A DNA stretch of 26,003 bases from a virus. Position numbers and translations under genes: made by a program. The first letter of the stretch is position 1; each line of letters begins with the position of its first letter. This document shows, piece by piece, positions 12,362 to 20,164 of the stretch. The DNA lies in IMG/VR virus record IMGVR_UViG_3300013131_000219, positions 1 through 26,003 of that record. One strand, 5' to 3'. The notes beneath the pieces were generated by a model, which did no database searches, was not told the DNA's origin, and saw nothing but the letters and a program-made list of their open reading frames with translations.

Positions 12362-15254
12362 GCTTGGCCTCCTCCACCAGTTTGGTGATGGACACCGCAC
12401 CTTCCACCAGCTTCGTCATGTCTACTTCCACGCAAGCCACAGCACCAGTAGCGAACTGCGTACCCTGTCCCAGCGCACGGCGGGTGTTGCGGTCTGTGAT
12501 GACCCCCGCAGTGAACAGTTCCGTGATGGCGTTGGTAGCCGACATGCCACGTTTTGTACACCAGTCGCGGAACGGAGCCTTCGCCATATAAAGCCGTTGG
12601 GTAGTCATGTCCATCCGCATCTGCAACTCGCCGCGAGGCATGACGCTGACAATCGGCCCTTGGCCTGCGAAGCCCTCCAGCGGCTCCTGTGTGACCAGCA
12701 TCTGCGTGGTGTGCGCGTTGATGTATTCGGACAGCATATCCTTCGCCGTAAACTGGTTGGTCTGCACCGTACTACGGTTAACTCCGGCACGCGATACGAT
12801 GTAGTCGTACATCGGCTCCATACGCATACCATGCAGGCCAAGCTGTTTCATGATGGTGAAGGCTGTCATGGCTGCTACTGCCAGCAGCGACCAATACCGC
12901 TCCTCTGCCGATATGGCGGCGTCACGCTCAAACTGCACCTTGAACGCCTGCGTCATGGCTTGCAATTCTTCGTAGTGGTTGACCGCCCAGTTCACGATCA
13001 GGTGGCCTGCCAGTCCGTAGTTTTCCCACAGCGCCTGATACCGTTCATCGAAGTCATGCTTGGTATAAACGTGGGTCACGGGAACGTACAGCTCCATGAT
13101 ACGTAGCGCCTTGGCGTTACTATTGCCTTGGCTACTAGCCAGCTTGTCGTAAGCGCCCTCGTTCGCCGACAGTACGCAGATGGCCTTCCATTTGCGCGGG
13201 TCTTGCTTCATCGTGCCGTCAGGGTTCAGACGAGCCTTGTTCTGCCCTTGGGTGAAGGTATAGCTGAACGTCTCCAGTTCCTCCCGTGACATACGGGTAG
13301 CCTCGTCCAGCGTGGTAGGCAGGTTCTTCAAAGTGGCGATATGGGTGATCTTGGCGTTGTAGGTGGACATGGCCGGATCACCGCTCAGGATCATGCCCTT
13401 GGGCGTACCATACACAGAATTGATCAGGTACTGGATAGAAGTCTTGGATGCGCCGGAGTGCCCGTGCAACCAAATGGACGCACCTTCGTAGTTCGACAGG
13501 GGGGTGAATATAGACCCCGCCCCAGCAAAGAACGCAAACTGGTGTGCCACAAACGCATCGTGGTTGTACAGGTCAAGCACGTCGCACCATGCCTCGATCC
13601 GCCCCTTGGTCTTGATCTGGTCGATGGGGGGTGTGTCTACTATGTCGCAGTGCTGGATGCTGTCCTTGGCGTACACGCGATCCCCCAGCACGAACGAGCC
13701 GTCCTCCTGCCAGCCAAGGGTGTGGTACTTCCGCTCCGCCTTGGCACGCTGTTGCAGCAACCTGATGTAAGCAACCATAAATGACCTCAATGCCTCAATA
13801 CCACCCGTAGATGGATAAACCCCCTTAGCCGTAATGGCCTTGGAAAACGCCCGCTTGTCGTATAGATCGGCAGCCGCGATCTCCACTTCCTTCTTGCCGT
13901 CCGTTGGAATCTCGATATGCCACAGGGTCGTCTCTACCTGCTGACCTGTATGGTGCATACGCTTGACCGGAAAGATGTCGTAGTCGAAGATTACTTCCTC
14001 CTCCTGCACCACCTCACCATCGCCATCCTGTCTGGACGATCTGATGACAATGCCACCACCTTCACGACGTACATACGGGAACGGCGGGTTGGGAATCTCA
14101 ATGTGTTCTGCCGCTACGGGGATCACATGTTCCTTGCCGTTGAACTTGACTACGGGAGGGGCAGCTTCTACCGCTACCCTGCCCAGCTTCGCCGGAGATG
14201 TGATGTCACCTCGGAATGGGCAGCCGTCACATTTGCCGGGGCTCTTTGCCGCAAACGTGGAACACAGGGTAGGGCCGATGTCGTTGACCTCAAAATTATC
14301 AAGGTACTTGTCCAGATCGGCGGCGCTGTATTTTTCCCCATGCTGCGAAATCTCATGAGCGCGTTCCCGCCCGTTGTCACACAGTCGGATAACCTGAATC
14401 GTGTGCCACCATTGACCGTATTCTACGTTGCCATTCTCCTCGACAGTCTCCCGAATCTGCTTACACCGGAGCAAACCATCGAAATTCAACGGGGCGTGTG
14501 ATTTTTTGAGGTTGTCCTCAAAACCGGCTTGCACAGTCGCGCTAGGACTGGAGATCGCAGCGCGGCTAAGGGTGTTAGCTACATGCTCCCCGCAAAACGA
14601 TTTGAGGGCCGTATACAGGGCTTTTGGAGAGTGTGTCCTAGATGGGCGTACCATTTCCACCGGTTTTTTGCCGCCACGCTTATAATTGTGCGTACCGACC
14701 ACCCGAAACACCCGCGCACAGTCCAAAGCCTGACGATCCAGATGGAATCCTACCGTATCAGCGGCTACCTTCAGCAGATCGGCGATGGTGTCTTGCATAC
14801 GTGCGGCGATTGGCTGATCAAGTCGCCAATACAGATGGAGGCCGTACCCGCTGGACACGACTTCTGGAAGCGGCCAGCCGATCTGGTAGGCGAACTGCTT
14901 TACTGCATCGAGCGCTTCCTCAGCAGTTGCGTAGTCCTTCCCTTCCCCGACATCGACTTCCAAGAACAAAGTGCCCAGCAGGTGCAGGTTCTGCTTTGTA
15001 CGCACCCTGCGCTTACGGCCTGCCTTGGTCTCCTCGTAATACTCTGGCTGACTGAGTGACGACAGTGCGTAGTACACGTCATCCCCTTGGGCATCCAACT
15101 CCAAGGCCTTGGCCGCTGCGGCTTCGATAGTTGCATAGACATGGTGGTCAAACCAAGAGCGTTGCTCACCCTTGATGAGTCCGGTTCGTGGGACAGCTAT
15201 GCAATAATATCCCTCCTGCGGCCAGACACGCCGCAAAAATTCAAGCGTTTCCAC
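12339..15254 (-). CDS. Primase-helicase: prim-pol N-terminus with DUF927 ATPase
   Basis: A 971-residue replication protein. Residues about 1-220 look like an archaeo-eukaryotic primase fold of the phage/plasmid type: LFLEVDVG (97-103), SGYGLHLYWRLD (135-146, with the His) and CARVFRVVGTHNYKRG (179-194). Residues about 264-345 carry Cys residues (ending C331, C342, C345), perhaps a PriCT-like zinc site. The C-terminal half is a DUF927-type helicase: Walker A GHSGASKT (598-605), the acidic LPTTLDEAT (645-653), and NKARLNPDGTMKQ. It probably unwinds and primes the fork for the family A polymerase. The start is GTG 15254 after AAGGGGGCACT. Confidence 0.85.
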   Translation of the reverse strand: METLEFLRRVWPQEGYYCIAVPRTGLIKGEQRSWFDHHVYATIEAAAAKALELDAQGDDVYYALSSLSQPEYYEETKAGRKRRVRTKQNLHLLGTLFLEVDVGEGKDYATAEEALDAVKQFAYQIGWPLPEVVSSGYGLHLYWRLDQPIAARMQDTIADLLKVAADTVGFHLDRQALDCARVFRVVGTHNYKRGGKKPVEMVRPSRTHSPKALYTALKSFCGEHVANTLSRAAISSPSATVQAGFEDNLKKSHAPLNFDGLLRCKQIRETVEENGNVEYGQWWHTIQVIRLCDNGRERAHEISQHGEKYSAADLDKYLDNFEVNDIGPTLCSTFAAKSPGKCDGCPFRGDITSPAKLGRVAVEAAPPVVKFNGKEHVIPVAAEHIEIPNPPFPYVRREGGGIVIRSSRQDGDGEVVQEEEVIFDYDIFPVKRMHHTGQQVETTLWHIEIPTDGKKEVEIAAADLYDKRAFSKAITAKGVYPSTGGIEALRSFMVAYIRLLQQRAKAERKYHTLGWQEDGSFVLGDRVYAKDSIQHCDIVDTPPIDQIKTKGRIEAWCDVLDLYNHDAFVAHQFAFFAGAGSIFTPLSNYEGASIWLHGHSGASKTSIQYLINSVYGTPKGMILSGDPAMSTYNAKITHIATLKNLPTTLDEATRMSREELETFSYTFTQGQNKARLNPDGTMKQDPRKWKAICVLSANEGAYDKLASSQGNSNAKALRIMELYVPVTHVYTKHDFDERYQALWENYGLAGHLIVNWAVNHYEELQAMTQAFKVQFERDAAISAEERYWSLLAVAAMTAFTIMKQLGLHGMRMEPMYDYIVSRAGVNRSTVQTNQFTAKDMLSEYINAHTTQMLVTQEPLEGFAGQGPIVSVMPRGELQMRMDMTTQRLYMAKAPFRDWCTKRGMSATNAITELFTAGVITDRNTRRALGQGTQFATGAVACVEVDMTKLVEGAVSITKLVEEAKHDSLPAH

Positions 15255-15279
15255 AGTGCCCCCTTATCGATAAAGAACT

Positions 15280-15308
15280 AGATTACACCCGCAAAATGCG
15301 GAGTTCAA
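15280..15308 (-). promoter_or_regulatory. Weak candidate promoter before the primase-helicase gene
   Basis: On the - strand TTGAAC (15303-15308) and TAATCT (15280-15285) are 17 bases apart. The spacer holds an inverted repeat CCGCA-TTT-TGCGG (15289-15301). The -35 box overlaps the stop of the upstream gene. The -10 box is poor, so this could also be only a small intercistronic hairpin. Confidence 0.25.
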
Positions 15309-15691
15309 CCTACATCAACAGGGGCATCTTTGGCTTTTGCGTAATCGGTTGAAACGGCTCGATAATTTAAAACAGTTTCTTCCGGCGAATATCCGAGAAT
15401 CGGGATACGACCGGTCTTGACGGCCCACTCCATGATCTTCAGCATCCGCAGCGCACGACCACGATAGGCACGGGACGGCTCGCTTTCGCCAAAGAACCAG
15501 CGGTATACGGTTGGAAGGGAAGCATCTAAAAGGCCAGCCACTTCGCGGGCGGACAGTCCGCACTGACGAGCGCACAGGCCAAGGCGGGGGCCAAGCTGGG
15601 CAGGATCGCGGGCAACAGCGTTATTGATGCGTTGGGTAGTCTCATCATAGAGAGACAGGGGACGGCCTCGACGGGCAACAGTTTTACTCAT
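15305..15691 (-). CDS. Helix-turn-helix DNA-binding protein, 128 residues
   Basis: An HTH protein, probably a regulator of replication-gene expression or a replication-initiation accessory. It starts SKTVARRGRPLSLYDETTQRI, a basic, AT-hook-like RGRP tail. At about residues 46-70 it has GLSAREVAGLLDASLPTVYRWFFGESEPS, a clear helix-turn-helix with the usual S-x-x-T-V-x-R-W recognition helix. The remainder is helical (ALRMLKIMEWAVKTGRIPILG). It has no ligand-binding domain. The ATG follows CTTCGGAGACCATA. It lies between the ssDNA-binding and primase genes, so a DNA-replication role is as plausible as repression. Confidence 0.8.
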   Translation of the reverse strand: MSKTVARRGRPLSLYDETTQRINNAVARDPAQLGPRLGLCARQCGLSAREVAGLLDASLPTVYRWFFGESEPSRAYRGRALRMLKIMEWAVKTGRIPILGYSPEETVLNYRAVSTDYAKAKDAPVDVG

Positions 15692-15712
15692 TATGGTCTC
15701 CGAAGGGTAGGT

Positions 15713-15730
15713 AGGGGGCCGAAGCCCCCT
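15713..15730 (-). other. UUCG-capped hairpin between two - strand genes
   Basis: On the - strand AGGGGGC-TTCG-GCCCCCT forms a 7-bp GC-rich stem with a C(UUCG)G tetraloop, an unusually stable RNA structure. No U-run follows it, so it is not a standard terminator; it may act as an mRNA processing or 3'-end protection element downstream of the putative ssDNA-binding protein gene. Confidence 0.6.
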
Positions 15731-15739
15731 GTTGGTTAA

Positions 15740-16741
15740 TTATGCGTCATCCCAGCTAGTCAGGGCGGCACCGAGCTTGCTACCAACCTCAACTGCTTGG
15801 GCTGCCACAGGGGCGGGCTCCGGCTCAGCAACGGGGGCAGATGCAGATGCTGCACCCCACGTACCGGCAGCTTCATCCTCATCAGACGTTTCCGGCACCG
15901 CCACAGTACTCGCCTGCTTGGCGGCGTTGATGGGCGTTACCTTACCCTTCTGCGGCTGGGCAATCGCAGGCGTGTCGCTGGTCGGGCCAACGAAGTTCGC
16001 GCCATTGATCAAGTCCAGCACCTTCGTGCTTTTCCACAGATCGCGGGTGACGTTCAGCTCGTCCGCATCCAGATACCGATCAGCCTTGAACAACAGCTTC
16101 GGGTAGGCTACGCGGGAGTCGAACTTCACCTTGACGGCAATGGTAGCCGAGTTGGTGACGCCGCGTGCGCGGATGAAGTCTACGAACTGACTCCATGCGT
16201 ACCAGCCTTGCGCCTCGTTGGCTGCGTTGTCCTTATCCCACAGAGAAGTCTGCGGCAGACGGAGCAGCAGCGGCTCAAAGTTGAGGCTGGTAGACGGCAC
16301 CACGACCAGACGCTGGAACTGCGAACAAGCGGTGACGGCCTTGCCGTTGTCGGTTACGCGACTACCCTTGACGGAGTTGGGGCACGCGGCACAGGTAGCA
16401 GCACACGGCTCAGACACACCCTTGTCGGGGGCTACGCCATCGCTAGACCAACAGGCCGGAGCTTGGCTCTTGCCTTCCTCAAACGAGCCTTCGTAATACG
16501 CGCGGCTGCGGTTGCGGTTGAAGTTCAGGATGACAACGCTGACGGTGCTAACCGGCTCGACACCATCCTCGGTTTCCTTGGTGATGGGCGTCTCCTCGCC
16601 CTCAAGGTTAATGCGCCACACCTTGCCACGGAACGTCAGGCTGGGGATAGATGCGCGTTGCGGGATATTCGACTCGCCACCGAACGCCGCGAGGACGTGG
16701 GCGGGAACCGAAGCAGATTCAAACGGAATAAGTGCGCTCAC
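15740..16741 (-). CDS. Putative phage ssDNA-binding protein with Cys cluster
   Basis: A 333-residue protein that I tentatively call ssDNA-binding. The N-terminal two thirds is a beta-rich domain (IPSLTFRGKVWRINLEGEE, VSVVILNFNRNRSRAYYEG). It contains a Cys cluster CWSSDG..CAATCAACPNSVKGS...ACSQF at about residues 94-140 that could bind zinc; this SDG/Cys pattern is typical of a widespread phage replication-module protein. A Pro/Ala linker follows from about 265, then an acidic-aromatic end ALTSWDDA, like the tails of SSB proteins that recruit partners. GTG 16741 lies after AAGGAGCATATT. It sits among replication genes. Confidence 0.65.
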   Translation of the reverse strand: MSALIPFESASVPAHVLAAFGGESNIPQRASIPSLTFRGKVWRINLEGEETPITKETEDGVEPVSTVSVVILNFNRNRSRAYYEGSFEEGKSQAPACWSSDGVAPDKGVSEPCAATCAACPNSVKGSRVTDNGKAVTACSQFQRLVVVPSTSLNFEPLLLRLPQTSLWDKDNAANEAQGWYAWSQFVDFIRARGVTNSATIAVKVKFDSRVAYPKLLFKADRYLDADELNVTRDLWKSTKVLDLINGANFVGPTSDTPAIAQPQKGKVTPINAAKQASTVAVPETSDEDEAAGTWGAASASAPVAEPEPAPVAAQAVEVGSKLGAALTSWDDA

Positions 16742-16761
16742 AATATGCTCCTTAGTTGGGG

Positions 16762-17166
16762 TTAAGACTTCCTGACCTGCATGGTCAGTTCTTTAAACAC
16801 GTTCAGGCCGGGCGGCGCAGCTTCGTGTTCTTCCATATAACTGGCGACAGAGGACGACTTGACGCGGCGCTCAAGGAACGCAGCCGCCGCATCGTTATCG
16901 CGCAGCCAGTTATAGAAAATGTTGTCATCGGCAATAGACGCCTTGACGGATACCTTCTTGTAGGTGGTGCCATGTTCGGTCTTGAACCCCTCTACGCCAG
17001 ACTCTTGGGCACGGCGCAGCAGTTCGGCAGACAAGTCGGCCAAGGCAGCAGAAAATTCTTTGTCCTCGGCTTCATAGGCACGGGTAGCTTCGGCGCGTTG
17101 ATCGCGCAGCCGAATGTAGGTCGCCACCAGCTTATCGACAGTGTGGCTGGAAAGATCGATGCTCAT
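16762..17166 (-). CDS. Conserved phage replication-module protein, 134 residues
   Basis: The first gene after the promoter at 17208-17235, with AGGAGAATAAT before the ATG. It has a helical N-terminal half (HTVDKLVATYIRLRDQRAEATRAYEAEDKEFSAALADLSAELLRRA), likely a coiled coil. A short globular part follows (VEGFKTEHGTTYKKV, DDNIFYNWLRDND, APPGLNVFKELTMQVRKS). This plan is common in phage genes next to the ssDNA-binding protein; by recollection it has no assigned activity, though it somewhat recalls Gam-like nuclease inhibitors. No catalytic residues are visible. Confidence 0.75.
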   Translation of the reverse strand: MSIDLSSHTVDKLVATYIRLRDQRAEATRAYEAEDKEFSAALADLSAELLRRAQESGVEGFKTEHGTTYKKVSVKASIADDNIFYNWLRDNDAAAAFLERRVKSSSVASYMEEHEAAPPGLNVFKELTMQVRKS

Positions 17167-17207
17167 ATTATTCTCCTAATAGTGGGCTAAGGGTGAAACT
17201 TACACGT

Positions 17208-17235
17208 ATTATACACAAACTTGTTAAGTTTGCAA
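17208..17235 (-). promoter_or_regulatory. sigma70-type promoter with palindromic spacer
   Basis: On the - strand TTGCAA (17230-17235) and TATAAT (17208-17213) are separated by 16 bases, and the transcript would start in the leader of the gene at 17166. The perfect inverted repeat CAAACTT-AAC-AAGTTTG (17216-17232) fills the spacer and touches the -35 box, an ideal place for a repressor. The region overlaps the last codons of the SNF2 gene, so this is an internal promoter feeding the left half of the replication operon. Confidence 0.7.
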
Positions 17236-18801
17236 CTCTTTTTTGTACAGATCAAGAATGGTCTCCTGCGCGGTCTTGCGGCTGTTCAGCGTGTCGTAGA
17301 TGCCCCACTCCAGCGGGTGAGCGCCGATCTTAACGACAGTCATCTTGCGGGTCTGGCCTGCGCGGTTGAATCGTTCTACCACCTGCAACGCTTCGTCGTT
17401 GGAGTAGATCGGGGCATAGAACACCATCGTATCTGCCTCGACCAGATTCAGCCCGTGCGCCATAACCTTGGGGTGGCATAGCAGCACATGCGGGTCTTTC
17501 TGGGTCTTGAACTCATTGACGATGCGGGTGCGCTCGTTACGCGATACGTCCCCGTTCAGCACGGCAACCGAGTGGTGTTTGCCTACTTCCTTTGCCAGCG
17601 TCTCGATGATCCCCTTGAACGGCACGACTACCAGCACCTTGGCGCTGGCCTCCTCGATAATCTCCAGCAGCAGCCTTGTGCGTGCGCTATGGTCGATCTC
17701 CAGATAGTCGCCTGTCTCAGGGTTCTTGACTACGCCGCACAGGATTTGCCGCAGCTTGTTGATCTGGTCAGCAGCATTGACCGCCGTGATCTGCGCCCCG
17801 TCAATCTGCGCCGACATGATCTTGGACTTCATCACCTTATAGGTATGCTTCTGTTCTTCAGACAACTCGGCTTCGCGGTTCTCAAACATGACTGGCGGCA
17901 GATCAAGGCACTCGCTTTTCTTGTACCGGATCGCAGGTTGCATGGACTGGAACGCCAGTTCGTAGGCTTCGGGCTTAGCCTTCCATTTGTACTGCGACAC
18001 CTGAAACATAAGCTGCCGTTTGTAGGTAGCGAAGAACTGCGGCACCCGATCAGGGCACACCAGTCGAGCCAGTGCCCATGCGTCAGTCGGCGCGTTCGGG
18101 CAGGGGGTGCCCGTGTTCAGCCAGAGCCTCATACGGGGGGTGATCAGGCTCTTGAGTAGCTTATACGCCTTGGTGCCTGCGTTGCGGAATACGCTGGCCT
18201 CATCGACAATGATCAAGTCGATCCCTGCCTTTTTCGCCAGTTCGGCTACCATCCCCGTGACCTTCAAGCCATCGTGGTTCATGATGTAAAAGTCTGCGTC
18301 CTGTGCCAGCAGTTCAAACCGCTTCTTTGCGGGGCCGTGCAGGACTACCGCCGAACGATGGGGTACGGCAGAGAAGATTTCATTGAGCCATACCAGCTCC
18401 AGCGTAGACAGCGGCGACAGCACCAGCACTTTGCGGATTGCACCCTGTTGCATCAGGAAGTCGGCAGCCCACAAGTTGGATGCGGTCTTGGACGTACCCA
18501 TCTCATTCAGCACGAACGCCCTATGGTGCAGCGTCAGGAACGCGGAAGTTTCCTTCTGGTGGGCGAACGGCGTGTACTTGCCCGGCCAGTCGTAGTAATA
18601 CATGATCGGACTGGGAGCCTTGATGTTCAGGTTGCGAAGAACCTTGAACTCCTCCAGCCCGTGGTACACGGATACGTTGTGCCCATCGACCTGCGCCTGA
18701 ATATCCGGAGGCAGGACTTTGCTACGGGGGATGAACTGCTTTACCGCATCAGGATGCCTGACGCGTAGCAATAGCGCACGTTGATCAGTAACGACTTGCA
18801 T
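17224..18801 (-). CDS. SNF2-type superfamily II DNA helicase
   Basis: A 525-residue ATP-dependent DNA translocase. Motifs in order: YTPFAHQKETSAFL (Q-like region, about 76-89), EMGTSKT Walker A (100-106), IIVDEAS (197-203), LNTGTPCPN (228-236, motif III), VLNGDVSRNER (414-424), MAHGLNL (447-453, motif V) and VERFNRAGQTRK (475-486, arginine finger). This layout is that of phage SNF2-like helicases beside family A polymerases, thought to serve recombination, fork remodelling or replication. The ATG 18801 overlaps the previous stop (TGATG); a GTG three bases upstream is an alternative. Confidence 0.9.
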   Translation of the reverse strand: MQVVTDQRALLLRVRHPDAVKQFIPRSKVLPPDIQAQVDGHNVSVYHGLEEFKVLRNLNIKAPSPIMYYYDWPGKYTPFAHQKETSAFLTLHHRAFVLNEMGTSKTASNLWAADFLMQQGAIRKVLVLSPLSTLELVWLNEIFSAVPHRSAVVLHGPAKKRFELLAQDADFYIMNHDGLKVTGMVAELAKKAGIDLIIVDEASVFRNAGTKAYKLLKSLITPRMRLWLNTGTPCPNAPTDAWALARLVCPDRVPQFFATYKRQLMFQVSQYKWKAKPEAYELAFQSMQPAIRYKKSECLDLPPVMFENREAELSEEQKHTYKVMKSKIMSAQIDGAQITAVNAADQINKLRQILCGVVKNPETGDYLEIDHSARTRLLLEIIEEASAKVLVVVPFKGIIETLAKEVGKHHSVAVLNGDVSRNERTRIVNEFKTQKDPHVLLCHPKVMAHGLNLVEADTMVFYAPIYSNDEALQVVERFNRAGQTRKMTVVKIGAHPLEWGIYDTLNSRKTAQETILDLYKKELQT

Positions 18802-19154
18802 CACAGCCCCCCGAAGTGGTGGGTCAAAAGCTGATCAAGCTGGTCAAGGCACAGCTCATTAACTACACAGGCGATACCCGTTGTCTGGTTGGTGGCGTCT
18901 ATAAAACGCTGTTGCAGTGGGGTAGGCTGGTTACGCCCGAACTTCGTCTCGATGGCTACGAAGTGCCCTTTGACGTTGACGATGAAGTCGCTGGTGCCGT
19001 TGCTGCCATACGCATTGGCTGACGGCATGAAGTAGTAGCCGCGTGCGCCTTCTACAATGGGTGCTGCATACGGGTGGATGCCGTGCTTTTTCAGGATTTT
19101 CTTGACTTCCCGCTTTACATCGGCTTCGTTCGTAAATACAATTGCCTTGCTCAT
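18801..19154 (-). CDS. VRR-NUC domain nuclease
   Basis: A 117-residue single-domain nuclease of the VRR-NUC family (PD-(D/E)XK fold), often found in phages beside SNF2 helicases. Predicted catalytic residues are D56 in GTSDFIV, E69 and K71 in AIETKFG, and Gln in PTPLQQRF (about 81-82). The usual GxPD is GTSD here. It probably cuts branched DNA intermediates in recombination or replication with the coupled helicase, which starts at its stop codon. A tandem AGGAG leader precedes the ATG; the nearer AGGAG directly abuts it, so the one 10 bases upstream is probably used. Confidence 0.88.
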   Translation of the reverse strand: MSKAIVFTNEADVKREVKKILKKHGIHPYAAPIVEGARGYYFMPSANAYGSNGTSDFIVNVKGHFVAIETKFGRNQPTPLQQRFIDATNQTTGIACVVNELCLDQLDQLLTHHFGGL

Positions 19155-19183
19155 CTCCTATGGGCTCCTATAACTAAGGGTTG

Positions 19184-19216
19184 CCTCCGGTGTCTCTCCA
19201 GCACCGGAGGTTTTTT
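19184..19216 (+). terminator. Rho-independent terminator pointing along the + strand
   Basis: Perfect 9-bp stem CCTCCGGTG (19184-19192) / CACCGGAGG (19202-19210), 9-base loop, then TTTTTT (19211-19216). The U-run follows only on the + strand, while all genes here are on the - strand. It could stop antisense transcription entering the replication operon; on the - strand RNA the same hairpin would sit between the two nuclease genes without a U-run. Confidence 0.75.
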
Positions 19217-19883
19217 ATTTCTTACGCTTCGGACGCCAGTGCGGGCAGCTTTCTACCGCACACCATCCGTTGCAAAGGCCTGACGGTTTTGCATTGAATA
19301 CGCCCGTCTCATGCGCCTTGTTGTACTGCTGCAAGTCCGGCAGGAAGCGCTGCCACAACTGCGGAATCTCCGTCCGGAAGAACGTCTCCTCCGTATAGTC
19401 ATCGATCTTCAGCCAGTAGAATACCGACTTTACTTCCTCGACTTCAGGGTAATGGATGAACACCAGCAGGGCGTTCAGGGCCAACTGATCGGAGGGTTTC
19501 TTCTTTCCGGTCTTGTGATCCCATACCAGCGCACGTTCGCCTTTAACGGCCAGCACGTCGGCAATCGCCCTGCACCATACATCTTCTGCCGCCCATTCAC
19601 AGGGCGACATATTGGCGTTGATCGACATAGGATGCTCGATCAGAAACTGCTCCGCCTTAATATCTGCCAACCCACGGCAGTACTTCTCATACATCGACAA
19701 CTCAGGTTCCAACGGCTTGCCATCGCGTAGATAATCTTCGATGGCCTTGTGTACCCTGCTGCCCCACGTTGCCGCCTCGCCGGGGGGTTCAACTACATCT
19801 TTCGCAATCCGTACATGGTAGAACTGCTTGGGGCACGTCCTGAATTTCTCCAATGAGGAGAACGACCAGTTAGGCTGTTTCAT
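19215..19883 (-). CDS. RecB/Cas4-like PD-(D/E)XK exonuclease with Fe-S cysteines
   Basis: A 222-residue nuclease of the RecB/AddB/Cas4 type. Motifs: SSLEKFRTCPKQFYH (residues 9-23, first Cys C17), GSRVHKAIEDYL (41-52, His45), IADVLAV (107-113, Asp109), WDHKTGKKKP (121-130, Asp122 and Lys124) and QLALNALL (133-140). Cysteines C204, C208 and C213 in LCNGWCAVESCPHW complete, with C17, the pattern of a 4Fe-4S cluster. It probably resects DNA ends for recombination. It is joined to the HNH gene by an ATGA overlap; start ATG 19883 after AAGGAATAC. Confidence 0.9.
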   Translation of the reverse strand: MKQPNWSFSSLEKFRTCPKQFYHVRIAKDVVEPPGEAATWGSRVHKAIEDYLRDGKPLEPELSMYEKYCRGLADIKAEQFLIEHPMSINANMSPCEWAAEDVWCRAIADVLAVKGERALVWDHKTGKKKPSDQLALNALLVFIHYPEVEEVKSVFYWLKIDDYTEETFFRTEIPQLWQRFLPDLQQYNKAHETGVFNAKPSGLCNGWCAVESCPHWRPKRKK

Positions 19884-20155
19884 GTATTCCTTATCATGCC
19901 CCCGCGTTTATTACGCGGGAAGCTCCGGTTCTCGCTGGCAGATGTGACGCGCCAATTCGACTTGTCGTTACTGCCCCCCTTGCTCAGCGCCTGCTTGTGA
20001 TCAACATCCTTACCATCGCCGGGCTTTACCATGCCAAGTTTGACCGCCTTGCGGCGAGCCTTATGGCGGAGGGCGTTGCCTTTGCCCTCCCCACGTTTCT
20101 TGGACGTTTTGTACTCCTGCGCGTAATCACGCACGTAGTTTGAGCTAGACGGCAT
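19880..20155 (-). CDS. HNH endonuclease, 91 residues
   Basis: A small HNH nuclease. The N-terminal half is very basic (KTSKKRGEGKGNALRHKARRKAVKLG) and likely binds DNA. The catalytic motif is DVDHKQALSKGGSNDKSNWRVTSASENRSF at about residues 50-79, with the D-x-D-H, N-x-x-x-N and ENR parts typical of the family. It is placed 9 bases after the polymerase gene behind AGGAGGTTGTT, and overlaps the next gene by ATGA. It may nick or cleave DNA for replication, recombination or packaging, or may be a domesticated homing nuclease; the operon position favours the former. Confidence 0.88.
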   Translation of the reverse strand: MPSSSNYVRDYAQEYKTSKKRGEGKGNALRHKARRKAVKLGMVKPGDGKDVDHKQALSKGGSNDKSNWRVTSASENRSFPRNKRGGMIRNT

Positions 20156-20164
20156 AACAACCTC

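Noticed and set aside
15797-16765. 322-residue + strand frame opposite the ssDNA-binding protein gene
   Set aside because: Arg-rich, no ribosome binding site, and antisense to a gene with good start and composition; a shadow frame.
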